From Methylomonas sp. EFPC3 (GTDB lineage: Bacteria; Pseudomonadota; Gammaproteobacteria; Methylococcales; Methylomonadaceae), in assembly GCF_029643245.1 (NCBI RefSeq), contig NZ_CP116398.1, positions 992,001 through 1,056,000 on the forward strand: a stretch of DNA of 64,000 bases. The letters run 5' to 3'. Position numbers and translations under genes: made by a program. This document shows positions 47,455-55,451 of this stretch, piece after piece; positions within the stretch are counted from its first letter, which is position 1; the number at the start of each line of letters is the position of its first letter. The notes beneath the pieces are model-generated. The model searched no databases, was not told the origin of the DNA, and saw only the letters and a program-made list of their open reading frames with translations.

Positions 47455-49119
47455 TCAGTTCGCCGCCGGGGTAGTCCCGCCGCTGGGTTCCGTTTCCGCC
47501 GCAGGGATGGCGTTGAGTTGTTGAATCGCCTTGATCTGCCGATCGGCGTCGACCAGGGCGGTCACGGCGCAGGTTTCGCCTTCGCGGCATAATCCTACGA
47601 TCAGTTGGCCGACGTCGGAGTCGGCAGCAAAATACAGACGTTGGCCGTCCGAGCTTTCCAACATGGCCCCGGATTCGGCGTAAACGGCGCGACCGGTCAT
47701 GCTGATGGATTGGTAGGCCAGCGGATTCGCGGCTTGATCCGCCAGGTCTGGTGCCGAATCGGATACGCCCGCGTCGTTTTCGGTTTGCGGGTTGATCACG
47801 TTTTCCAAGCCGGGTACCGGCATTTCGCTTTCCGGATCATTCAGAAAACGGTTGAGATGGGCGTCGGTGTCGGTCAAGGTTTGTTGGAGCCACTGGCCGT
47901 CGATGACACGGTCGTTGGTTTTCAGAATACCGGCGGCATATTCGTAGCCGGCCTGTAGGCCTTCGGCCCCGGCTGTGGCTATGCCCATTTCCACCCATTG
48001 GTTTTTCTGTTCCTCGCCGATCGCATCACCGCTAACGCTGACCTGGCCGGAGGATTGCAACACCTTAGCCAACTCAATGTCGGCGTCGGGATTGGCGTTG
48101 GGTTTCAGTTCTATCGTCAGCTGGCCGTTCAGTGCGCTATTTGCGGCGGAGTTGCTGACGGTACCGCTCAATTTAGTGATACCGGTGGAGAAGCCGCGAT
48201 TAATGGCTTGTTTCAGGGCCTTGCGGTAACGTTGGTTTTCCTCCAGCGTCAGATTTTGAAACGATTTGGATTCCTTGGCGATGTCGGCCAGAGTTTTGAT
48301 GCTTTCGGCATCCAGTCCGCGAATGGCAAGCTCAAGCGCCAGATCTCTCGCGGCATAACCCATCGTATCGATACTGCCCAAGGCATACTGGATGGTCGTA
48401 TCGATTCGGTCGCCGTTTTGTACCGTCGCACTGGATACCCCAAGTCTTTCGCCGCTAGCGTTCGTCGACGCGATTTTGTCCACGGTCAAGCTGGAGGTGC
48501 CCAAGCCCAGTGCTCGATCCAGCAGATTAAGCTGCAGGCCCATTCCTTGTACATCCAGTGCGTTACCATTGCCGCGCAGGGTAAAACGCGGCGCTTTTAA
48601 GCTGAGATTCACCCTTTTTTCGTCGGCTTCGATATGACCGGTCAACGGCTCCAGGCGCCAGCTTTCGCTATCGGCTGCTCCTCCGGCCATTTCCGCGGAG
48701 GCAATATCGGAAAACACCGTGCCGGAAAACGCCGAATGCCCGCTGCCGCTGAACTGCAGCCCCGGCCCGTCGCGATCGGGTTCGGGCCTTTGCCGCAAGG
48801 TCCAGTTAAACCGCATGGCCGAGCCGGGCAGAATCAGGTGGCTGACGTTGTATTGCACATCGGCGACGACCCAATATTTGCCGGTTTGGTCGGGACTGCA
48901 CAAATCGCCGACTTGCAGTTCCAGCGAGCCGTTGGCCGACAACAAACCGTTCTGCTGTTGTAAATTGCTTAAACGCACAGCGCAATCCGCCGAGGTCTTG
49001 TCCACCCGCTCCGCCAGTTCCCGCTCGGCATTGCGGCCAAGATAAACGCTGGCGCCCAGCCAAGCTGCCGCGAACAGGGCGATAGCGCCTGCCGCCTGAA
49101 TTAGAGGTTTTTGCTCCAT
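47455..49119 (-). CDS. DUF945 (YdgA-like) membrane-anchored protein
   Basis: A 554-residue protein from the ATG at 49119 (an upstream start at 49167 would only add a basic stretch). An N-terminal anchor (about 7-26, AAGAIALFAAAWLGASVYLG) is followed by a long periplasmic region. Repeated beta-strands (TGHIEADEKRVNLSLKAPRF, TLTVDK-like strands) and the LNGQLTIELKPN segment match DUF945. The C-terminus (from about 440) is an extra small Cys-containing domain (LCREGETCAVTALVDADRQI) and a Pro/Thr-rich tail. Its role is not known; YdgA in E. coli is likewise uncharacterised. Confidence 0.75.
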   Translation of the reverse strand: MEQKPLIQAAGAIALFAAAWLGASVYLGRNAERELAERVDKTSADCAVRLSNLQQQNGLLSANGSLELQVGDLCSPDQTGKYWVVADVQYNVSHLILPGSAMRFNWTLRQRPEPDRDGPGLQFSGSGHSAFSGTVFSDIASAEMAGGAADSESWRLEPLTGHIEADEKRVNLSLKAPRFTLRGNGNALDVQGMGLQLNLLDRALGLGTSSLTVDKIASTNASGERLGVSSATVQNGDRIDTTIQYALGSIDTMGYAARDLALELAIRGLDAESIKTLADIAKESKSFQNLTLEENQRYRKALKQAINRGFSTGITKLSGTVSNSAANSALNGQLTIELKPNANPDADIELAKVLQSSGQVSVSGDAIGEEQKNQWVEMGIATAGAEGLQAGYEYAAGILKTNDRVIDGQWLQQTLTDTDAHLNRFLNDPESEMPVPGLENVINPQTENDAGVSDSAPDLADQAANPLAYQSISMTGRAVYAESGAMLESSDGQRLYFAADSDVGQLIVGLCREGETCAVTALVDADRQIKAIQQLNAIPAAETEPSGGTTPAAN

Positions 49120-49243
49120 GATCGCCACCCAATGCTGTTTAGATAACGGCGCCAGTCTAACAAACACCGCACTGCTCTGGCTGCAGCCGGCACCGGCAAA
49201 TATAAGGCCGCAAACGTGACCGGCCGCGAAAACATCGCGGTTA

Positions 49244-52200
49244 CTAGGCCAATTCGATATCCAAACGCCGCAGCATGCCCTGGCGTAAGGCTGCCGCGGC
49301 CTCGGCGTCCAGATAAGTGCCGTCTACCGCGGTGTCGTTGCCGTCGCGGAAATATAAGCGGTACCGCTGCGGCTTGACCGGTTGCGCACCGAAACAATCA
49401 CGCCGTTGCGGATTCAGGTAAACCACCAGTGTGGCGCCGAACAAGGCGCAGGCGGCACTGGCCACCGGCAAGGTTTCTTCGCCAGCAAAGGGCGCCGCGC
49501 TGCGCTCGCAGTTGGAAAACAACCTGGCCGCCAGTACCGGCTCGGGTTGGAAACGCAGCTCGCCGTCCACAACGCGGAACGGCGCATCGCCGAAAAACAG
49601 ATAGGTCCACAGTTGCAGCAGTTCCACCGTCGAACCGGACAAGCGGGCGACGCAGCCGCGGCCGTGCTGGCGCGGATCGACACTGAAGCCGCTGCTGACC
49701 AGAAAGCTGGAATTCTCCAGCGGATTGCGCTTGTACTCCTCGGCATCCCGAAACGCGACCAACAAACGCTCGATGTCGGCATAAAACTCATCGACCAGAC
49801 CGGCACGCAGCATTTCCAACACAAACTTGTAATGCATGTGCAGGAAGATCGAGCCGTTTTCCAGCCAGCCGTAATTGAATACGCCGATCCGGCCCAGATC
49901 CAGCGCCTGGTCGCCCAGCGCCGCATTGAGCCGGTACATGCCCAATTCGCGGTCGTACAGCTCGGAATTGCGCGCGGCCAGATACAGGCGTTTGGCCGAT
50001 TCGCGATCGGCAATCCGTAGCGAGTGAACGAAACCCTCCAGAAACGGCGGCAGCGCCACCGGAAGGAAACGGGCAATCTCGACGCTGCCGTCCGCCTGCT
50101 CGTGGTAGTCGCCGGCACGGAAGGCGTAATAAGTGGTGATGCCGGCGTCGGATTCGGCTTTGGCTACCGCAGCGGTCAGATAAGCCGAGGCTTTGCCGAA
50201 GAAGCCGCGCAGCCGGTCCGAACTCAGCGCTGTTTCGGCGCCGGCGAAGCCCATGAACACTTGCCGGCGGTAAGCTTCCTTCAAGGCGCCGCTTTCCTGC
50301 CAGAACGCGTGCGGCGTCAACGCCGGCAGATCCAGCAAGCGGTCCAGCCCGGCGACGAAAGCGGCCAGCTCGGCCGGCAGCGCTATCTCGGCGGCGTTGA
50401 TCGCGGCGAATAACGGCAAGCTAAAATCGATCAGCCGTTTCAGTTCGATGGTTTCGTTGACCGCCGAGCCGAGAATGCCGGGCAAGCCGTTCAACGCATC
50501 GCACCAACCGGGCCGGTCCGCTTCCATCTCGATGCCGATCCCGGCCGGGTCCAGCGTCGCCAGCTTGTTTGCCACCAAGGTGACGATTTTACCCAACAAG
50601 GTGGTGCGGACGATGGCGCCGCGGCCTTGCTCGGCGCGCACCTGGTAACGCCGGCCGCTACGCGACTCGATCAAGGCTTTTTTCTCCGCGCTGAATTGCA
50701 CCGCGCCGTACTGGCGCAGGCCGTCGGCCGTAATCCGGTATTTTTGCGCGCGCGGGGCGACGTAATGGGTCGGGTCGAAAAAGCTGTAATCGGCTTCCAG
50801 CAACAGTGCAGGCAGCCGGTCGGGGAAGATCGCCCGATAGTTGACCAGCAGGTCGACCAGGTACGTCCAATGGTCGGACCAATAACCGCGGTCGAATTCG
50901 GCGTCCGCCACTTCCCGCGCTGCGGCGAGAATGGCGCCGAGCATTTCGTCAGCCGCGTCATGGCCGGCCAACAACTGCCAGAGCTCGGCGTATTTGAATT
51001 CGGTTTCGAGTAAAGCCGCCAGTCCCGGAATTTCGGCAAAATATGCCGCGAAATCCTGCGGCGCAGAGACGGCAAAACGCCAGTTGCGTAACGCGCAGGG
51101 GTTATAGCCGTCCGGCTGGATCAGATTGAAAAAATAACGGATGTTTTGCCCGCCCAAGCCCGGCTCGAAAAACAGATCGACGCGGCGGTTCTGCAATACG
51201 TCGCGAAAGTCGCCGTTGCCCTCCGAATACGGCGTGTCCTGCAACAGGAAGTCGTTATAGTCGCGTTCCAGATCGCCGTGTTTGCGGCCGAACAAATACA
51301 ACAGCTTGCCGCCCGGAACCGGCGTCGGAAAGCCGCCGCGCAAACCGTTATCCAGATAGCATTGGCGGACGTGGCCATCGAACAAGGGCAGGGCGGTCGC
51401 GGTAAAGGCTTTGTGGCCGATTCGGTCGATCAACGCCCGGTTAGCTTCGCGTTTGGCGGCGAAATACTCGTCTCGATAGGCGGCCTGCGCCACGAAACGC
51501 TGATATTCCGCCACCGATTCGGCGTGGCCGTAGACCGCATAAAACACCTGGCTGGTTCCGGGCGGCAGTTCCAGCGTCAAGGTTTGAAATGCCGCCGGTG
51601 TCTGGTTGGCGGCGACCTGGTTTTCTAAATCCAGCGGCGCATCGCTAAAGAAGCGTTCCGCGCTGGAAAAATCGCCGGCCAACCCGAATACCCGTTCCGG
51701 GTCGACGATCACCGGGTTACGCCGGCCGGCGCTGCAGCCGAAAAAGAAATTACCGCCGTCGACCGGTTCCACTTGCGGTGAATCGGTCGGCCAGACTTTC
51801 AGTCGGTAAAACGGCAGAGCGTCGTCGACGCCTTCGACGCGCATGAAGGCTTCCGAGGTGCGGCTCATGAATTTCAAGATCCATTGGTTCATCGCGTACG
51901 GCAAGACTTGCGGCAAGCCGTCGACGATTTCGATGCGCAGGGTTCGGCTGGAAATATTGCCGATTTCCACCCGGCGCACCAAGCCGGCGACGTTGGCCTC
52001 CGGCAGTGTGAACATATCGGCGCGGATGCTGAAACCGAGGCCGGGATTGATCTCTTCGACCCCGACTTCGTGCGGCGTCACGCTTAAGCGCTGGACGACC
52101 TCCGCTCTGGCGCCGCGTTGGAACGGTTCGTAATGGCGGCTGGTTTGGCCGTCGGAAATTTTTAAAAAGCTGCGGAAGCCGCGGGACGGCGTCAGTTGGT

Positions 52201-52417
52201 AAGCCTTGTCGGCCGGAAAGAACTCCAGGAAGGCGCCGTCTTTGTTGCGGACGCCGAAACTGGCGATGGCCTGGCCGCGGTTGACGTAAAACGCCCAGGC
52301 CGGTCGGCCGGATACGCCGGCTATGCCGGGCAGAAAACTGGCAAATGCAGCGCAGTCGTTGTATTGCTCGACGACAAAGCGTTCGTCGTCGGCGAAGTAG
52401 TAGCGGGGCTGAGCCAT
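49244..52417 (-). CDS. GH94-like (cellobiose-phosphorylase family) protein
   Basis: A 1057-residue soluble protein, in the size range of large glycan phosphorylases. The N-terminal beta-sandwich begins YYFADDERFVVEQYND. A (alpha/alpha)6 barrel follows, with YWSDHWTYLVDLLVNY (about 508), PGWCDALNGLPGILGSAVNE (about 632-651) and YAFRAGDYHEQADGSVEIARF (about 762). These match GH94/GH36-type families, which phosphorolyse beta-glucosidic bonds. I cannot assign the catalytic Asp with confidence. GGAGAG lies before the ATG. It ends 43 bp from the nucleotidase stop region on the same strand, so both may be one transcript. Confidence 0.75.
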   Translation of the reverse strand: MAQPRYYFADDERFVVEQYNDCAAFASFLPGIAGVSGRPAWAFYVNRGQAIASFGVRNKDGAFLEFFPADKAYQLTPSRGFRSFLKISDGQTSRHYEPFQRGARAEVVQRLSVTPHEVGVEEINPGLGFSIRADMFTLPEANVAGLVRRVEIGNISSRTLRIEIVDGLPQVLPYAMNQWILKFMSRTSEAFMRVEGVDDALPFYRLKVWPTDSPQVEPVDGGNFFFGCSAGRRNPVIVDPERVFGLAGDFSSAERFFSDAPLDLENQVAANQTPAAFQTLTLELPPGTSQVFYAVYGHAESVAEYQRFVAQAAYRDEYFAAKREANRALIDRIGHKAFTATALPLFDGHVRQCYLDNGLRGGFPTPVPGGKLLYLFGRKHGDLERDYNDFLLQDTPYSEGNGDFRDVLQNRRVDLFFEPGLGGQNIRYFFNLIQPDGYNPCALRNWRFAVSAPQDFAAYFAEIPGLAALLETEFKYAELWQLLAGHDAADEMLGAILAAAREVADAEFDRGYWSDHWTYLVDLLVNYRAIFPDRLPALLLEADYSFFDPTHYVAPRAQKYRITADGLRQYGAVQFSAEKKALIESRSGRRYQVRAEQGRGAIVRTTLLGKIVTLVANKLATLDPAGIGIEMEADRPGWCDALNGLPGILGSAVNETIELKRLIDFSLPLFAAINAAEIALPAELAAFVAGLDRLLDLPALTPHAFWQESGALKEAYRRQVFMGFAGAETALSSDRLRGFFGKASAYLTAAVAKAESDAGITTYYAFRAGDYHEQADGSVEIARFLPVALPPFLEGFVHSLRIADRESAKRLYLAARNSELYDRELGMYRLNAALGDQALDLGRIGVFNYGWLENGSIFLHMHYKFVLEMLRAGLVDEFYADIERLLVAFRDAEEYKRNPLENSSFLVSSGFSVDPRQHGRGCVARLSGSTVELLQLWTYLFFGDAPFRVVDGELRFQPEPVLAARLFSNCERSAAPFAGEETLPVASAACALFGATLVVYLNPQRRDCFGAQPVKPQRYRLYFRDGNDTAVDGTYLDAEAAAALRQGMLRRLDIELA

Positions 52418-52459
52418 GGTCTCTCCAAAATGGGCGGCAAACGGGCCGGTTGCGGCGGG

Positions 52460-54121
52460 TTAGGGTTGCAGCCGGACGATGCGGCCCTCGACCTGCTGGG
52501 TTATCGTGCGCTGCGGCAAGTTGGCGATTGCCGCTTCCACGGTTTGACGGAAGCCGACAGCCGTGCCGTCGTCCAGCCGGCGCGGACTGGTTTTGCCTGC
52601 GCCTTTGCCGAATATCGCATAGTCGTCGCTGGAACCGTGTTCCCAAATGAAATCGGTGCTGGCGACGCGATAGGTTTTCTGCAAATCCAGCGCTTGGTCT
52701 TGTTTGGCGCCGCGCGGCCTGATCCGCACGTCGCCGGCGTCTACCCGATACTTGAAGCCGCCGTCGGCTTGGGGCTCGGCGCGGTAGCCGAAGCGGATGC
52801 CGGAGACTTGCAGAAAACGGCCGTCGCCCAAATGGGTTTTGGACACCGAGTTATTCAACACCTCCAGCAGTTGCTGGCCGGTCAATTCGAAGCTGACCAG
52901 CTTGTTGTCGTAGGAAAACAAGCCTTCCATGTCGTACAGCGTCACCGGTCCGGCCGGGATGTTGTCGTTGATGCGGATGCCGCCGCCGTTGGTGAAGGCG
53001 ATGTCGGTGCGCATGCGTTCCCGCATCGTGTCGGCCAGGAAGTTGCCGAGTGCGGTTTCCCGGCCGCGCACGGCCGGTTCCACCCCTTCCAGCAAATGTT
53101 CGGTGTAGCCCAACACCTGCTTCAGGTCTTTGCCTTGTTGCTGAAATACGCCGGCCAGCCGTTGCAACTGGCGGTCGACTTCGGCCGCGACCAATGGGTC
53201 TTTGGCGATGCTTTGGTCCAGATCGACTTTGCGGTGGCTACTGCTGACCTTGCCGGCGGCGAGGTAAATGTCGTGGACGATGGCGCTTTTATTGTCGGCG
53301 TCGGCCTTGGTGATCCAGGTGTTGCCGATCTGTTTTTCGATAAAAAAATGCTCGTGGCCGCCGACGATCAGGTTCACTTCCGGATATTCGCGCGCCAACC
53401 ATTGGTCTTGGTCCAAATCCTGGTGGGTGAGGGCGACGATAGCCGTCGCCCCCTGGCTTTGCAAGCGGTCCAATGCGTTGCGGATGGCGGTGCGCCTGGC
53501 CGGCAGATCGTAGGCGAATTCGACATAAGCTGGGTTGCGGCTATCCAGGGTGATGCCGAAAAAGCCGACCTTGATGCCGGCGATGTCTTTGACGCAAACG
53601 TCGTGCACCTGAGGCAGGCGTTGGCTGAAGGGTTCTGCGGCCGCGCTGTCGCTGAAATTGAAGCGGGTGTTGGACGAAATCCAGCTAAAGTCCGATTGCA
53701 CGATCCGCCGCAACAACAGCCCGGCGTCCGGCGTATCGAACTCGTGGTTGCCGAACACCGCCATCATGTCGTTATCGAACGCAGCCGCCGCGCCGTCCAG
53801 CAAGTTCATGACCTGGACCATCGCATCGGCCTGCAGATATTTGCTCATTACCGACGGAAACAAAAAATCGCCACCGTGTAACAGCAACACCGGGGTGGCA
53901 TCGGCCTGCAACTGACGGCGCAGGGTACGCAAGCGGGCAAAACCGCCGACGTTACCGTTCTCCAGACCTTCGATTTTGTAGGAGTCGTTGACTTGCAGAA
54001 TCCGGAAATGCGCGCTTGGCACCGGCTCCGCTCCGCCAGGCGTATCGGAGGTGGACACCGCGCTGCAAGCCGCAAGCGCGGCGACGACGGTCGCGAATAA
54101 CAGTGATTTTGTCGGCGACAT
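52460..54121 (-). CDS. 5'-nucleotidase/metallophosphatase lipoprotein (UshA-like)
   Basis: A 553-residue periplasmic lipoprotein (lipobox LAAC, Cys at about 19). The N-terminal metallophosphoesterase domain has ILQVNDSYKIEG (about 43-54), LLHGGDFLFPS, GNHEFDTP and VGGHEHFF. The metal-binding His of the usual NDxH motif is a Tyr here (NDSY), a variant found in a subset of the family. The C-terminal nucleotidase domain contains AFTNGGGIRINDNIPAG (about 376) and FDLTGQQLL-type FELTGQQLLEVL. GGAGG lies before the ATG. It would free phosphate or nucleosides from periplasmic nucleotides. Confidence 0.88.
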   Translation of the reverse strand: MSPTKSLLFATVVAALAACSAVSTSDTPGGAEPVPSAHFRILQVNDSYKIEGLENGNVGGFARLRTLRRQLQADATPVLLLHGGDFLFPSVMSKYLQADAMVQVMNLLDGAAAAFDNDMMAVFGNHEFDTPDAGLLLRRIVQSDFSWISSNTRFNFSDSAAAEPFSQRLPQVHDVCVKDIAGIKVGFFGITLDSRNPAYVEFAYDLPARRTAIRNALDRLQSQGATAIVALTHQDLDQDQWLAREYPEVNLIVGGHEHFFIEKQIGNTWITKADADNKSAIVHDIYLAAGKVSSSHRKVDLDQSIAKDPLVAAEVDRQLQRLAGVFQQQGKDLKQVLGYTEHLLEGVEPAVRGRETALGNFLADTMRERMRTDIAFTNGGGIRINDNIPAGPVTLYDMEGLFSYDNKLVSFELTGQQLLEVLNNSVSKTHLGDGRFLQVSGIRFGYRAEPQADGGFKYRVDAGDVRIRPRGAKQDQALDLQKTYRVASTDFIWEHGSSDDYAIFGKGAGKTSPRRLDDGTAVGFRQTVEAAIANLPQRTITQQVEGRIVRLQP

Positions 54122-54389
54122 AAAACCTATCCTCCGCAGAGCAGGCTAATTTTGCCGATCAAGATAGCAGCGAATCGGAATTAACCCAAAAATTGACGGG
54201 TTTACCACCGGCGCAGAGGGGGCAAGCCGACTTTTGCTGGAAAGCTAATCCGCCGATTTTCGTGGCTTAAGTGGCAGGTATTGCTATTGCCCAAGGCAAA
54301 CCGATCCTGGCCTGCGCTTTTTAAAAGTATTCGCTTACTTTCCGCATTTGATTCTTCATCTGACGATCATCACGAACCCATAATTCTGC

Positions 54390-54420
54390 TTGACCTTCCA
54401 ATTATGTAAACCTTTAGATT
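54390..54420 (+). promoter_or_regulatory. MerR-type promoter (19-bp spacer) before the methyltransferase gene
   Basis: TTGACC (54390-54395), a 19-bp spacer, then TAGATT (54415-54420). A 19-bp spacer is the mark of MerR-family activated promoters. The start TTGACCTTCC matches the promoter before the copper ATPase gene base for base over 10 bp. The rest of the 371-bp gap (54122-54492) shows no other clear element. A ribosome site AGGAG lies before the ATG at 54493. Confidence 0.55.
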
Positions 54421-54492
54421 CATGTCTCCGGATAGTCTCTGATGTGAGGTGGCTATCCATGATTAAAATTTGAAAATTTTCAGGAGCTTGAA

Positions 54493-55317
54493 ATGGAATC
54501 GCACGTACTAGCCAACCAGAAAGCCGCGTCCGCCTATAACGCCGCGGCCGAACTATTCGATCATCCCGCCAACACGTTTTGGAACCGTTTCGGCCAAGGT
54601 ACCATTGAGCGACTGGATTTAAGAGAAGGCGACAAAGTGTTGGATGTATGTTCCGGAACCGGTGCTTCAGCTTTGCCGGCGGCGCGTAAGGTTGGCTCGG
54701 ATGGCCGTGTGGTTGCTGTCGATTTGGCGGAAAAATTATTGGCCAGGGCGGCAGAAAAAGCCAAAGCTGATGGTCTTGAGAACATGGAGTTTCGGGTCGA
54801 CGATATGCTCGCGTTAGTGTATCCCGATGGTTATTTTGATGCCGTCGTTTGCGTGTTTGGGATATTTTTCGTGCCTGATATGGCTGCAGCGGTCAGGGAG
54901 TTATGGCGGCAAGTCCGGCCGGGCGGGCGGATAGCGATTACGACCTGGGGGGGCGATTTATTCGAGCCTGCCAACACCTCGCTCTGGCAAGCCATACGCG
55001 ATGAACGCCCCGATCTGCACAAAGACTTCAACCCGTGGGATCGCATTTCCACGCCGGAAGGATTTTTGGCGATGTTGGCCGAAGCCGGTTTAACCGATGC
55101 GAACGTTTTCGCTGAAGACGCGACTCATAGTCTGTCCGACCCCGAGGATTGGTGGACCTTGGCGATGGGTAGCGGCTATCGGGGCACCTTGGATCAGCTC
55201 AATGAGGAACAGCTCAGGAGGGTAAAACAAAGTAATCTCCATCACTTGGCCAGTCAATCGGTTACCGAAATTTCAGCCAACGTGCTTTATGCCGTTGTTG
55301 AGAAACCACTTATTTGA
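54493..55317 (+). CDS. class I SAM-dependent methyltransferase
   Basis: A 274-residue cytoplasmic methyltransferase of the UbiE/MenG-like type. Motif I is VLDVCSGTGASALPAARKVG (about 50-69), followed by VDLAEKLLARAAEKA (about 76-90), the acidic motif FRVDDMLAL and PGGRIAITTWGGD (about 145-157). The C-terminal half binds the acceptor. The acceptor is unknown. It lies upstream of the copper ATPase gene, with a CueR-like promoter before it, so it may be part of the copper response. AGGAGCTTGAA precedes the ATG. Confidence 0.88.
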   Translation: MESHVLANQKAASAYNAAAELFDHPANTFWNRFGQGTIERLDLREGDKVLDVCSGTGASALPAARKVGSDGRVVAVDLAEKLLARAAEKAKADGLENMEFRVDDMLALVYPDGYFDAVVCVFGIFFVPDMAAAVRELWRQVRPGGRIAITTWGGDLFEPANTSLWQAIRDERPDLHKDFNPWDRISTPEGFLAMLAEAGLTDANVFAEDATHSLSDPEDWWTLAMGSGYRGTLDQLNEEQLRRVKQSNLHHLASQSVTEISANVLYAVVEKPLI

Positions 55318-55386
55318 AGACTTGCCTCGTCTCCAGTATCGATTTTTTTCAATAAGTGCCAGTATCCAAAAAAGCGAAAAAAACTG

Positions 55387-55417
55387 TTGACCTTCCCATC
55401 GTGGTAAGCCGAACACT
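55387..55417 (+). promoter_or_regulatory. CueR-type promoter before the copper ATPase gene
   Basis: TTGACC (55387-55392) starts the element, which contains an imperfect dyad CCTTCCCA-tcg-TGGTAAG. At a 19-bp spacer the -10 position reads AACACT, which is weak, as expected for an activator-dependent promoter. The layout and the cueR gene nearby suggest Cu(I)-CueR control. Confidence 0.6.
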
Positions 55418-55451
55418 TTGATCACAGTCAATTACATCAGGAGACTTGATC

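Noticed and set aside
52196-53881. Long open frame (561 codons) on the plus strand across the nucleotidase and GH94-like genes.
   Set aside because: It is antisense to two well-supported genes, has no family motif, and long antisense frames are common in GC-rich DNA.
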